Origin: Hippasteria phrygiana
Taxonomy: Eukaryota > Echinodermata > Asteroidea > Valvatida > Goniasteridae
Length of the DNA stretch: 64,000 nt
Direction of reading: 5' to 3'
Assembly: GCA_037893225.1 (NCBI GenBank)
Contig: JAZGUH010000272.1
Location: 248,001 to 312,000, forward strand
Shown here: positions 33,001 to 43,912 of the stretch, piece after piece
Numbering within the stretch: position 1 is the stretch's first letter
How the letters are laid out: each line of letters begins with the position of its first letter
Position numbers and translations under genes: made by a program
The notes under the pieces: generated by a model
The model's database searches: none
What the model saw: only the letters and a program-made list of their open reading frames with translations
What the model was told of the DNA's origin: nothing

Positions 33001-33922
33001 TTAGCATTCGTCGTTCCACCAGGAGGAGGGTGTTTTGGAGCGATTTGGGTTAGTCTTGGGAATGGAACAGTTCATAGCAGAATCAAGTTGGTGAATGAAA
33101 TTGGCATACGTATCTTCAATAGCATCCAACTCGCTGGGTTTAGTAATGTATTTATTGCAGACAGTTTCGAATTTGCTCCAATCAGCTTTCTTAAGGGACC
33201 ATTTAGGGGTGTTGTTCATCGGGTTTTTGTAGATTGGATGATTGACTTCGATGAGGATAGGGCAATGATCGCTACCCCAGGTGTCATTTAGGACTGACCA
33301 GTTACATTTGGCAGCTAAGCCTGGCGAGACAAATGTAACATCAATACAGGAAAAAGAGCCATGAGATGTATCGACTCTTGTGCCCTCGCCGGAGTTAATA
33401 CAGACCATATTCGTATCAATTAGTATGTCGTCAATGATCTGGCCATTACGGTCTAGTTTGGAACTTCCCCACAAGTGGGTTGTGACTGTTAAAGTCACCA
33501 CAAACTATGCAAGGTTGATCAATCGTATTCAACATTTCTTTCAGAGACTTGGCATCTAAAGTATTACACGGATTATAAATATTTACTAGAGTGATGGCAT
33601 TTTTATTTGTGTCATAGAGTTTGCCAATTTGGTATTCAACGGAGTTTTCGGAACCAATTATATATTTAAAGGCGAGGTCACGTTTTCCCAGAAAGGCACA
33701 CCCTCCACCCTTTGTTTTTGGCCCGATATTCTGCCTGTCATTGCGGTAAATGTTATAACCAGGAAAGGTGATGTTTTTCCCTTCTTTAAGCCAAGTTTCT
33801 TGTATGCAAATAAGATCAGGTTGCTGTGCCCAGGAATAAATGGAATTTTTGAATTCTTTACTATGGGCTGTGAGTGACTGTGCATTCCACTGAAGAATAA
33901 GAACCACGAGGAGAAAAATCAT
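33001..33922 (-). pseudogene. APE-type endonuclease of the non-LTR element
   Basis: Frames 33922-33446 and 33501-33001 overlap through a frameshift. Motifs are LQWNAQSL, LICIQETWL (catalytic Glu), CGDFNSHN (Asp/Asn) and GSDHCPILIE (the SDH end motif). The order matches apurinic-like endonucleases, which nick the target for target-primed reverse transcription. Confidence 0.85.
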
Positions 33923-33977
33923 GAAAAACGTTATTGGGTTTTCCTTTATTAGTCTGATTTCTATCTAGGTTAAGAGC

Positions 33978-34350
33978 TTACTGGCGACCGGGTTTCTGTT
34001 TGTTTGATCGGGGCGGTGATTTGGTCTCAGGTTGGAGTGGCCCATGGTTCGAGTCACCTTTCTTTGTTAGCTGAGAAGACTGTTTTCTTTGTGTAGTTTT
34101 ATGTTGAGGAGTGGCCCCGAATGGGGTGACGTGATATATGAGGGCCTTCACCGCTGAAATTCTTTCTTCTTTGTTTTTGATAGAGTCCCAGATTTGCATA
34201 TAGTGCCAGTCAGTAATTCCGTTAAGGATTGTTCATTACAGATGCATTGTACGTGTTCAGTTTGCGTTTGTGCTGTTTCAGCAGTTTGAGTTGAGGCATT
34301 TTTGTAGGCTTTTACCATTGGGCTGGTTTTTGGGGGCATGTTATTTGCGG
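33978..34350 (-). pseudogene. ORF1 remnant of the non-LTR element
   Basis: Two overlapping minus-strand frames, rich in Lys, Gln, Thr and Ser (STQTAETAQTQTE; KKGDSNHGPLQPETKSPP), directly precede the endonuclease. The zinc-knuckle part is not visible. The assignment is by position and composition only. Confidence 0.4.
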
Positions 34351-34353
34351 TAT

Positions 34354-34794
34354 CCCTGATGCGCAGCGCCCGCATGCACCTATAGTCTAGGTTCCAAGAC
34401 GTTCTTAGCGGCCGGCCGACAGCGCCCTCTCGCTACACATACACACGCCAAGGCGTGTGTTTGTGTGTAGCTAGAGGGCGCTGCCGTGCGCGCTGTACGT
34501 CGCACCCACTGATCAGTGGTCGCACCCACTGATCTCTACACCAGTGGTCGCACCGCGCTAAGGACGTCTTGGAACCAAGACTAGCATGCACCGCGCGACA
34601 ACCTGTTTATGCCGGCGACTGTTTCGTGAAGAATTCCCTACCCCATGACGCGCGTGCAACCTCGAATCAATATACTACACATGCTACATGTATCTACACA
34701 CGAACACGTACCGCTACCGTTTTACCACTCGCGAAACAGTCGCCGGCATAAACAGGTTGTCGCGCGCGGTGCATGCGGGCGCTGCGCATCAGGG
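34354..34794. mobile_element. Hairpin element with long inverted arms, carrying a nested MITE
   Basis: The left arm CCCTGATGCGCAGCGCCCGC and the right arm ending GCGGGCGCTGCGCATCAGGG pair and continue inward through CGACAACCTGTTTATGCCGG and its complement. A partial relative without the nested insert occurs at 55037-55200. Confidence 0.75.
34381..34583. mobile_element. Mutator-like MITE nested in the hairpin, 9-bp TSD
   Basis: Termini TAGTCTAGGTTCCAAGACGT and, at the right end, its near-reverse complement (TIR about 28 bp). Flanked by exact 9-bp repeats GCATGCACC at 34372-34380 and 34584-34592. The 9-bp TSD is typical of the Mutator superfamily. The related sequence near 55085 (CGCCCGCATACACCACGCGA) lacks the insert, giving an empty-site comparison. 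Confidence 0.75.
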
Positions 34795-35074
34795 TGACGT
34801 ACGTCATGCAAGGTCGAGGAGTCACTATTGAATTTGTGACATCCTACGCTTTCAATTTGGTGTAGGTTTGACCCCTGTGGCATTTTGTGTTCCTGATATA
34901 TCTTGACATTTGCATACTCATATTTTCCAATTTAACGGAAGTACATTTAGAGATAGCCCTTTAAACATAACAAGTACAAGACAGGCATAGCATTCAGCCA
35001 GGCACTTAGACTCGGAAGGATTTGGCTCTCAAGGAAAAGACGCCTAGCACTAATGCCGACCCCCGGGATTCCCT

Positions 35075-35221
35075 TGGTCACCACCTTTCATCCTATAGTC
35101 TCCCTCCCCTTCGTAAAATAACTAATGACAACATCATATCCTTCATACTTCAGATCGCCTTGCCCGTGCCGCCCCTGACAACCCAGTATTGGCTTATAGG
35201 CGCCCCCGCAATCTACGAGAC
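35075..35221 (+). pseudogene. Penelope-like element fragment, part 1 (before the Harbinger insertion)
   Basis: This sequence matches the reverse complement of 42640-42822. In the other copy the equivalent reads YRRPRNLRDLIVRAEVP, the conserved stretch between RT and GIY-YIG endonuclease in Penelope-like elements. Here the frame is degraded. The fragment is split by the Harbinger element and continues at 36423. Confidence 0.65.
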
Positions 35222-35417
35222 CTGGGACCTTATTCACAAAACACCCGCACGCATTAACGGATCCGTTAAGCCTCCGTTATGGTTTGCGCCATATTCACGA
35301 AGTATCCGCATAATTGCGCATTCGCAGCTAGAACACGTCCGTAAAAGAGCAATTGTTTTGTGGGAACTCCAGCGTTTCCGTAAATGCTTACGGATCTCCG
35401 CATAGCGCTAAAATGAA

Positions 35418-35790
35418 ATGGCGGCAGTGTTTGTGGTTGTGCTGGAGGAGGAAAACAGGCGTGCTCTTCGCCGCCAGCGAGTATTTCGGGATAGGTTACA
35501 GCCACTGGACATGTATGACGATGTGGAACTGATAAAGAGGTATCGAATGCCAAGGCATGTACTGTTGGAGGTGATAGATTTGATCCGTGATCAAGTTGAA
35601 CATTCAACACAGAGGTCACATGCAATACCAGCCACGCTGCAGATCATAACAGCCCTCCGATTTTTCGCCGAAGGTTCTTTCCAATTAACAAGTGGAAATT
35701 TAAGTGAAATTAGTCAGCCGTCAACTTCGCGAATTGTTACCCGGGTCGCAACTGCCCTTCAAAGAATTTCGCCACAAATTTTCGTCAGCT
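35418..35790 (+). pseudogene. Harbinger transposase (HARBI1-like), N-terminal part only
   Basis: ATG 35418 begins a frame with the HARBI1-type N-terminus: LIKRYRMPRHVLLEVIDLI, then ATLQIITALRFFAEGSFQ and the helix-turn-helix-like ISQPSTSRIVTRVATAL. Similarity ends near 35790, before the DDE catalytic domain. The open frame running on to 35888 is antisense of the neighbouring gene. A complete HARBI1 is about 350 residues; only about 125 are present. Confidence 0.8.
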
Positions 35791-35792
35791 GT

Positions 35793-36072
35793 CCCTTTCT
35801 CGCGTGGCAAATTCCCAGTTTTTTGCCTTTTTCTTTGCTCTCCCCTGCATGTCATCCCACTTTTTCTTTAGTTCTTCCGTCGTTCTGATGCACGGAGAGA
35901 TAGCGTTGATTTTGGTGCAGATTCCCTTCCAACAATCGTTCTTTCTTCGAAGGGTTACTTGGTCTGAGAACTTTGACTTTATTACACCGTAGTTGACCTC
36001 GATGAGGTCCAGAAGTCTATTAACTTCATTGTCAGTAAATTTGGGCTTCCTTACCCTCTTTTTCTCACTCAT
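35793..36072 (-). pseudogene. Harbinger Myb/SANT-like DNA-binding protein, C-terminally truncated
   Basis: ATG at 36072 starts MSEKKRVRKPKFTDNEVNRL and continues with KNDCWKGICTKINAIS and RTTEELKKKWDDMQGRAKKK, a trihelix/Myb-SANT-like domain used as the second Harbinger protein that helps the transposase enter the nucleus and bind the ends. It stops shortly after at the internal deletion. The tail-to-tail orientation with the transposase is normal for the superfamily. Confidence 0.8.
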
Positions 36073-36422
36073 TTCGAACAACGTGAACACAGCGAAAGCG
36101 CGCCACTTCAATAAGACTGCACAAGTGAGCGACTAACAATTTCGATCAATACCGTACAACCCCGCGATAATACAACAATTCAAGCATGTATAGACATGCA
36201 TATGAATTGTTCCATAATCACGCAGGCGCATCATTCACCCGTACAGCTCGTTGAACGACACCCCCACTATTAGCGGAGCTCCGCAACTTTACCGATACCT
36301 AACGGAACCTTTCGTGAATACGGCGTAGCGCAATTCTAATGTATCCGTTAGGCCATCCGCAAAGGCTGTTACGGACCCGGTAATAGCGGATGCTTCGTCA
36401 ATAAGGTCCCAGATTGTTCGAG

Positions 36423-36893
36423 CCGAGGTCCCCAGTACCTTGGCTGCATCCCTGGTACTTTTAAGTGCGATTACAGGTGTGTTGTTTGCCAGACTCACAT
36501 GCAGAAGTCTGACTCCTTTTCTGGCCATTCATCTAGCCATTCATCTGGAACTACTCACAGAACCAATGGCAACATTACTTGCAACACCTCTAATGTCATA
36601 TATCTCATTTCTTGCAGGGTTTGTGGTATCTAGTATGTCGGGGAGACCAAGAACACGCTCAAAAAGCGTTTCTATGGCCATCGATCGACTGTGAACACCA
36701 AGAAAATGGACACCCCTGTTGGTCATCACTTCAACTTGCCTAAACATTCTATTTCTGATATGATTCTACAGGGCATAGAATCACTTTTCCACCGCAAGGA
36801 CTCAGTTCGCCTCAGCCGAGAGAAAGTTGGATGAAATGTCTTCGGACTATTCAACCACATGGTCTCAACATCCAGGAAGGGAATGATTAACTT
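36423..36893 (+). pseudogene. Penelope-like element fragment, part 2 with GIY-YIG endonuclease
   Basis: Reading resumes after the Harbinger. Visible motifs are CNTSNVIYLISCRVCGI, a stop codon, then YVGETKNTLKKRFYGHRST and NTKKMDTPVGHHFNLPKH. The YLI...YVGET pairing with the following arginine-containing helix is the GIY-YIG nuclease found at the C-terminus of Penelope-like elements. The in-frame stop and lack of an RT domain show decay. Confidence 0.75.
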
Positions 36894-37270
36894 TTAGTTT
36901 TTCCTCCATTGTCATTTGTTTACAGATTATCCTCCTGGCAAACCCTCTTAGGGTCCTCTTGGCCAAATGGGGTTGTCTTTCCATTTCCTGTTTATCCTTG
37001 CCACTTCTCTTTGTTCCTTCTCTTGCCCTATTACCACCTTCAATTCAACCCCCCCCCCCCCCCCCCCCCCACCTAACCACACTCCTTTGTCCAATTCCCC
37101 AGCTTCAACCTTCATCCTTACCCAAACCACACTTCTTTGTTCCTGTCTTCCTGGCTGTCCTTTCCTCTCCCTTTGATGTTTACCCACTGCCATCCTTTTT
37201 TTGTGTTTCTCCACCCACCCCCTCATGCATGTGTGTTCCCTACATGTTTGTTTCTTGTACTCTGTCATTT

Positions 37271-37310
37271 GCCTTTGAGAAAGAACTTGCTAAAGTTCGA
37301 AACGTCAGGC
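37271..37310 (+). ncRNA. Degenerate hammerhead-ribozyme-like motif
   Basis: TTTGAGAAA, then a perfect 6-bp hairpin (GAACTT, loop GCTA, AAGTTC), then GAAACGTCAG. GAAA after stem II followed by CGTC recalls the hammerhead core carried in the terminal repeats of Penelope-like elements. The position, 3' of a Penelope endonuclease on the same strand, fits. The CUGANGA part is not canonical, so activity is unlikely. Confidence 0.3.
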
Positions 37311-37399
37311 CAGCTAATTTTTGTATTTGTATATTTCAGGTCCATTCAGTCAGTCAGCAGTTTGCAGCAGTTTTATTCATTTTCATAAAAAAAAAAAAG

Positions 37400-39636
37400 T
37401 GGTAAAAATAATCTTAGGAATTTACTGTAACAGTTGAATGAAATTCTTGTGATTTTAAACCTTCACCAGTACGTTTCTAATTGTCGCAAGTTTTATGTAA
37501 AATAGTTTCACTTTGTCTTAATTGTCCGTTGGGGTAAAACAATTGATAAAGCAAATTTATATTATGGTATGGTGTTCTTAAAAAAACTAAGAAAAATGTC
37601 AGTTATATTTTATTGTTAGATTCTACTAGTTGCAATGTGAAATGTACATATTCAACAGGTTAAATAAATAGTTGGTTTATGGAAAATATTTTTTAACAAG
37701 TTTATATAGTTTGTGATTAGTTGGGTATGATTTTAGAATGGTGACATTATTTTGGAAGACGCATGTACTTTAATGCAAAATATTTAACCCTGTGATATTT
37801 GATATGTGATCCGGTATATGGTATTTTGTATGTTAAGTTGAAGAATTAATCAGATTCCTTTTATTAACACCCCTTCCCCAATATGTAGACTGGTTCAACT
37901 TCTGTGGTACTTATGTGGTAGTGAATATCTGAGACTGGTGTAGTTTTATGTAGGATTGGTTGTGTTTTATGAATATCTGATTACCATTGAGTTATTTAGT
38001 ATGTATAATCGTATTAGCTAAAAAAAAAACAACTTTTAATGAATTATTATGACTGCATATGAGGATAAATAGACATTTGTGACCCGGCAGCACAGAAAGT
38101 GTAAGTTGCATCTTGGCTTTCTCAGTTTCAAGCAGAAACAACAATTTTTCACTGAAAAGTCAATTTTGGGATTTTAAAATGTTTACATTTGAAAGTCCTA
38201 TTCTTTCGTATCCCAAAGTGATTTCTTTTTTAATCATGTTATATTCTGCACAGTTCACAAACTTTAAGCTCCATTTTCTCCAAACGAGGGGTCAGCACTT
38301 ACAACTTTAAACCCTCTTAACTCAAATTCAAGCTTATTGCATGTATTTTCAGGAAATACAATAATCTAAGTTTTCAACTTTTGCTGCGTTCTGCGCATTT
38401 CGTAATTCTTGGGTCACATTTCTTGATATATCCCACATTGCATTGACCTGTTATGTTTTGATCAGTCCGAGTTTTGAATTTTCATTCCAAGAAAATTTAA
38501 CATCGTTACGCAAAGAGTAAGCCTTGGTCATGCCCCCTACTACAAGGGCAGTTAAAATTATTCAGAGTGGTAGACTATAGCTCGGTCATTTCATCACACT
38601 ATGCCACTAAATAATGTCTGTATTATTTTTAAATGGCACGTTACTTACAATGTAGCTATCCATGCCAAACAGGAATGACGGACCACATGCTGCCTGGTGA
38701 ACGCAGACTACATGTCCTAAATTAAATTTCACTGCCATTGGAAGTTGTACCATTTACCTCTTCAAGACAAACTTGCACTTAAATGGCTGCTGAGGTTTTG
38801 AATTGCCTACATGCAGTTCATGTCTATTGTCCACAAATTGGAATTTGTTGTCTACACCTACAGCTTATAACCACATGGCTGCATAGGCCGTATCTGAATT
38901 ACAATTACTTGGCTGTGGCTTGAAATTACACACGTGTCTTTGGTAGAAATGTTAACAATTTAATATTAATTTCTTACCAAGCAAAGGAAAAGATGAGCCT
39001 GCTACTGCCGAGGCTTGCAAGGAATATGTCACCTGCTTCTATCGAGGCTTATTTTATTTAAATAAGACGTGCCTGCAACTGCCGAGGCTTGAATTTATGT
39101 GTGGACCCGTCCACTGTGAGGGGCAAACGCCACCTAGTCAGTATCAGAGTCCACAGAGTCGATCATAGAACTAAAATAAGGTATTAAAAGTTGCTGTGCA
39201 GAAAACGCTGGAGTCACAGTATACACGTAGTTGTCTTCACTAAGTGGAGCGGACTGTGTTCTGGTGTGTGTATGGGTAGCACTTTATTTTTATATCCTTC
39301 ATGCAGGTTACGTAATAGCTTTACCAAGTAACAGAATGAAAAGAAATGTTCAGTGCGTCTACTGCACGCAGGAATTCTTTTATCTCTAACAACCGGTTGC
39401 ATACTTGGAACCGTACAAAAAGAAGGAATTCACTACATGTCTATGGTAGTGGCTGCAGCCACATCACATAGACTTGTGTGTAATTTCAAGCCGTCGTAGC
39501 CAAGTAGTTCGGACATGGCCATAGACAGCTTAAATGTCAGTAGCCAAATCCAAGACACATTTGTTGGATATTGGCTTAGGATCAGGGGCCGGTCACACAG
39601 AGCTTGTCAAACATGCAAATTTGACAAACTTAATTA
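37400..39636. other. AT-rich non-coding stretch
   Basis: No supported exon, terminal repeat or tandem array. Short repeats such as CTGCCGAGGCTTG occur twice (39007 and 39077). Frames here are short and of random composition. Confidence 0.5.
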
Positions 39637-39777
39637 GGGCCCGTTTGTTTCACACGAATCCGGATCGCGATCAGTGATTCAGCCGCTGGTTCGCGCCATC
39701 CATAAGCGGAATCTGTTGTGTGAACCAATGTACAGATCACAGATTGCGATCCGGATTCGTGTGAAACAAACAGGCCC
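39637..39777. mobile_element. Small MITE (about 140 bp)
   Basis: The terminal inverted repeats begin GGCCCGTTTGTTTCACACGA and close with the near-complement TCGTGTGAAACAAACAGGCC. Pairing of about 30 bp covers the CCGGATCGCGATC motif. No TSD is obvious. Confidence 0.65.
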
Positions 39778-40189
39778 AGAATGTTGCTTAATAGTGAAAA
39801 TGTTACCAGCCAAAATACCATAATGTGCCACACTTTAGATGGTACTCTGCAAAATTTTACTTCGCAAGTAAATTGTCTTATGCAATCTTTAAGACATTTG
39901 TACACAGATCAGATTGAAGGACTTACATGTACACTTGTATCTTAACTGCTATTGGCTGTTGTCGGTGGCTGCACGCATGACTATGCGAAAACTGGGTACA
40001 TTGTAAATTTTTTATTAAATATATTTTATGGAAATTGTAGAATAAAGTATCAATATTATTACGTGTAGATCTGTGTTATGACAGGATTTGTTGACAGATA
40101 TGTGTATGTAGTGGCACACTTTTATTTTGAGGTTGAATTCTAGCTAATAAACATAAATTTTAATTCTAACAAAAAAATGGCAATATTAT

Positions 40190-42060
40190 GGTGGCCCTGA
40201 AGGGACATAATCGGTCGTGAATATTTTTGCGACGTCGCGAATTTATTCACGACTAGTCGTGAATATTTTCGCGACGTCGTGAATATTTTTGCGACGTCGC
40301 GAATTTATTCACGACTGGTCGCGAATTTTTTGGGGACGTCGTAAATTTATTCACGACTAGTCGTGAATATTTTCGAGACGGTCGTGAATATATTTGCGAC
40401 TAGTCATCAATTTATTCACGACCGGTCTTGAATATTTTTAGCGACGTCGTGAAAATATTCACGACTAGTCTTGAATATTTTCGCGACCAGTCGTGAATTT
40501 TTTTCGTAAAATATTCCAGTAACTTGAAGGGTTCTAAGTGTGCATTATGGGATAGCAATAACATTTCCCCGCGTACGGTTGCGTTTATTGGGAGGGGGCG
40601 TAATCATACATGCAGACTATGTGTTACGATTTTGAGTCAATGTGATGGAACTTTTTGCTTCAGGGCCTTGGTTAACCGATTGTTAATTTTGGTTGAACTT
40701 CTTGTTCTTTACAAGATGAAGTGCTCTTTAAATTTTAAAAATAGCAAGAAAGAAAGAACCGGTGTGTGCAGGCAAAATTCAAGGAATGATCAGTTTATCT
40801 TATTTTTTTGATCATCTCAGGAAATAGCCGCAGTGAGTCAAAGTTCGTTTAGGGGGTAGGGAGGGTGGGGGTTGTTAAAGGCATCAACAAAATCTCTCTT
40901 TCCATTCTGTTTCTATTTGTGGGAAAGGTTGGAGGAAGAAAGATTCTGTTGAGCAAGGTCTCATTATCGGTTTTTACGTAAGTGACTGGTCTTGCAGAAA
41001 TTGTTTTTTGTATATATTTATACGAATAGGTTGGTGGCTATGCCAGCCGTGTGGGTGTGTGACTGACCCACCCAAAGCGTAATTTCTTTCTTTTTAAAAA
41101 GTGGAATACGCTTCGAGGGAGTCAGTTTTAGCCACTATTTCTGCAAGATGACAGTCCTGGTATGTGCTGGCTACGTTAGAAGACTCGGGCAGACTCAATC
41201 TATTATGCAGTTTGTATTTTGCTCTTTGAGATCTGCCAGAGTACGTGGAGTTTCTGGTTGGTGTGGCATTCGTGTTGCGACTTCTTATAGTTAGGTCAGG
41301 ACCTTGTGGGTGTTATCGTGCATGCGCACTGTGTTATTCGGTCACGGACACTACACACATGCTTGGTGCAAGCTAAGATTTGTAAATAAGTAAAATACGG
41401 ATTTTGGGGGTGAACTTTGCAGCGGTTTTTGTGCGCACGTTGCATGAAAATCATTGAAAATTCCGTTCTTATTCGTGCTGTGGTAGTAATGGGAAAATCT
41501 GACTTCTTTCTTATGCTATGGGGCTCATAGGAGACAGCCCCATTATATTACTTCTTCACATTCTTTGGAGTAACTGTTCACCATGCTAACGTTGTAATAG
41601 ACTTAGGCCTACGTCCCTCTTCATTGCATTACGTAGTGCTGACATGTACGCGATGGACTGACCATATCACGCGCGAATTGTATGTAATAACGCCCTCTAT
41701 CGCGCGTTCGGTTAAATACCCTCCAAGCTACTGAACAAATATTTGCGACAAAATCCGCAACCAGTCGTGAAAAATTCACGACTAGTTGCGAAAAATTCAC
41801 GACTAGTCGCAAAAATATTAACGACCAGTCGTGAATAAATTCACGACTAGTCGCAAAAATATTCACATCGTCGCGAAAATATTCACGACTAAGTCGTGAA
41901 TACATTCGTGACGTCGCGAAAATATTCACGACTTCGCAAAAATATTCACGACTTGTCGTGAATAAATTCGCGACGTCGCGAAAATATTCACGATGTCGCA
42001 AAAATATTCACGACCAGTCGTGAATAAATTCACGACCGATTATGTCCCTTCAGGGCCACC
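40190..42060. mobile_element. 1.87-kb element with long palindrome-rich terminal repeats
   Basis: The left end GGTGGCCCTGAAGGGACATA and the right end, its exact reverse complement (last base 42060), bound the element. Each 300-350-bp arm consists of ATTCACGACTAGTCGTGAAT and TTCGCGACGTCGCGAA palindromes in alternation, so each arm can fold on itself and with the other. The interior (40500-41720) has no recognised protein. An internal inverted repeat lies around 40990-41160 (CTGGTCTTGCAGAAA facing TTTCTGCAAGATGACAG). Flanks GCAATATT and ACAATATA resemble an imperfect 8-bp TSD. Class unknown. Confidence 0.75.
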
Positions 42061-42601
42061 ATACAATATAGATTGGTCTTGTATTTGTGTGTTGTTTTTC
42101 TTTTTCTTTTTAAGTTTGTTTTTTGTTTTTTTGTTTTTTGTTTTTTCTTGGGGGGGGGGGGGGGTGGGGTGTCTAAAAGGGATACCGGATGTTCCATTTT
42201 AGGTTGAATAATAAAAACGTAACTTTAAACTACAAGTATGTCCCCCAAAAAAGTGTCACTCTAACTATTTGCAAATTAACTACAAAACTACAAGGTCAAT
42301 TTTCAAAATGTTTGATTGTGCAGATACTCCATATCCTGGGCCAAATTCCCTATGAGTTTCATTTAATTTCAGTCAAGCATCACTGTACAATGGTCAATTG
42401 ATCACAACATTTTTGGACACTGTGACCAAGTTCCTTGCCCTCATGAATTTCAGTGCTGTGTTATGTAAGCTGTGTAAAATCCTGCATGTTGTGAAAAGGG
42501 CAGAGGTTAAATTGGGATTGGAATCATTTGCCTGGCTATCAGTCATCATGGCAAGACCTCAGTTTTTAATAATGCTCAAGGGCAAATGATTCCAATCCCA
42601 A

Positions 42602-42822
42602 ACCATTTCAGCCTTTTTTCCCAACATCCAATGTGGGGACCTCGGCTCGAACAATCAGGTCTCGTAGATTGCGGGGGCGCCTATAAGCCAATACATGTAC
42701 TGGGTTATCAGGGACGGCACGGGCAAGGCGATCTGGAGTCTGAAGGATATGATGGTTGTCATTAGTAATTTTATGAAGGTGAGGGAGACTAGAATAAACG
42801 GTGGTGACCAACTTGTTTATTG
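42602..42822 (-). pseudogene. Penelope-like element fragment, uninterrupted relative of 35075-36440
   Basis: The minus-strand reading includes HKITNDNHHILQTPDRLARA, then LAYRRPRNLRDLIVRAEVP, the Penelope pre-endonuclease signature. It loses similarity to the other copy just after that. It contains the intact target site (42656-42658, CAG on plus) where the other copy has a Harbinger insertion. A nearby hairpin (GGATTGGAATCATTTGC at 42517 and its complement at 42582) flanks the truncated end. Confidence 0.65.
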
Positions 42823-42989
42823 GCCCCCTTTCATTTTGGTATGCATGATTGAATTTCCATTATTTCACCACAAGATGGGCAGAAGAGTGCCCTCTATGAT
42901 TTACATTTGGGATTTGGTTCAATTCATGCATTTACTATTTTATTCATTCAGAAATATGTTGGGGGGGGGGGAACTTAGGACTTGTGATA

Positions 42990-43085
42990 CCTGTATAGCC
43001 AGCGATCATGCCCCAACTTTACGATACAACTCGGGTAGAGACATTGCCGGTTTTCTTTGTTCACTTCAAAATTTATTCAAATACC
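42990..43085 (+). repeat. SINE-related flank fragment
   Basis: AGCCAGCGATCATGCCC, CTTTACGATACAAC and GTTTTCTTTGTTCACTT correspond to sequences that flank the tRNA-like elements at 18959, 23259 and 60248, without the tRNA body. Confidence 0.45.
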
Positions 43086-43616
43086 TATAGGCAGTTTCCC
43101 TTATACATGTAGTCTGTTTGACAATACATGTATTTCAAATTGTGAAGAAACCCTTTATCGTCATTGTGGAAAACAAGCAAGTAGCAACACCCATACAAAA
43201 ACACACATCACCATTTTGACATAATTTTCCAGTCCCGTTTTTATTATGGCAATTTTAAATGGAAACCATTTCCAAAATGTAACAAAGGGAAATGGAAGCA
43301 TATTGTGGTTCCCTGATGAATACATCCCATTGGTACAGATACTCGCATGAACAAAGCTATAACTGAAATGTGAATAAGTTATTCCAACAATTGTCACACA
43401 TCTTTTCACACTTGCTTCTCTCAATATCCTTATGTACATATAAGTTTTGAGGCCACCTTTATGGAACAGCTGAGCAAAGTTTTTTTGAGCCAAGTTCTTG
43501 CTTAGCAAAAATGTGTCAACAGCTCGTGATGGGTTTTTGATGAGCGGGGAAAAAATATACCGACATGTCAATGAAAATGCACATCATTGTCGCCCAGTCA
43601 ATGAAAATGCATCACA

Positions 43617-43912
43617 ATCAACAGTGAAACTTGTAGCAGAGCTTACTTCTAATATCCACGTCATTATAACCTGTTGAATACAGACGGCCATAGCCATGGT
43701 TTGAAAAAGACCGTCTGTCCGGTTGTCATCTACATGCGCATTCCTGTGCATGCTCAATCACTTAACATTCAATAGTGAAACTTGTAGCAGAGCCTACTTC
43801 TAATAATCTGTATGCCATTAACCTCTTGAATACGGACGGTCATAGCTGCGGCTTGAAAAAGACTGAGTGGCCGGTTGTCTATATGCACATTCCTGCACAT
43901 ACTCAATCCATT
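43617..43912 (+). repeat. Tandem duplication of about 150 bp
   Basis: Two copies share GTGAAACTTGTAGCAGAGC, TACTTCTAAT, GAATAC(A/G)GACGG(C/T)CATAGC, TTGAAAAAGAC and TGCACAT(A/G)CTCAATC. No coding sequence. Confidence 0.75.

Larger units (their letters stand above)
29693..34350 (-). mobile_element. Non-LTR retrotransposon with endonuclease, RT and RNase H (I/Nimb-like), decayed
   Basis: A minus-strand element from an ORF1 remnant (about 34350-33978), through ORF2, to a 3' end with (CTA)n tail units (seen as GTAGTAGTAGTAGTAG on the plus strand from 29694). ORF2 has, in order, an APE endonuclease, reverse transcriptase and a ribonuclease H domain. The RNase H after RT is a trait of the I superclade (I, Nimb, Ingi and relatives). 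Many frameshifts and stop codons split it, so it is inactive. It lies immediately beyond the upstream flank of CCDC51 copy 1 exon 1, where similarity to the copy 2 flank ends. Confidence 0.85.
35225..36419. mobile_element. PIF/Harbinger element, internally deleted
   Basis: Termini GGACCTTATT and AATAAGGTCC bound imperfect inverted repeats of about 100 bp. They are rich in CGGATCCGTTA-like motifs and include ATTCACGAA near both ends. Flanks are CTG (35222-35224) and CAG (36420-36422), with CWG being a known Harbinger-type target. Inside are an N-terminal transposase gene on plus and a Myb/SANT-like gene on minus, both cut at a shared deletion near 35790. A sequence at 42656 represents the uninterrupted target. 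Confidence 0.8.

Noticed and set aside
35790..35888. C-terminal extension of the Harbinger transposase frame
   Set aside because: It is antisense of the truncated Myb-like gene beyond the internal deletion.
41621..42001. Frame with repeated REYFRDVANIFATS units
   Set aside because: Direct translation of the short palindromes in the right arm of the 40.2-42.1 kb element.
43161..43571. 136-codon minus-strand frame
   Set aside because: No recognisable domain; contains remnants of a MITE similar to 59743-59992; likely chance.
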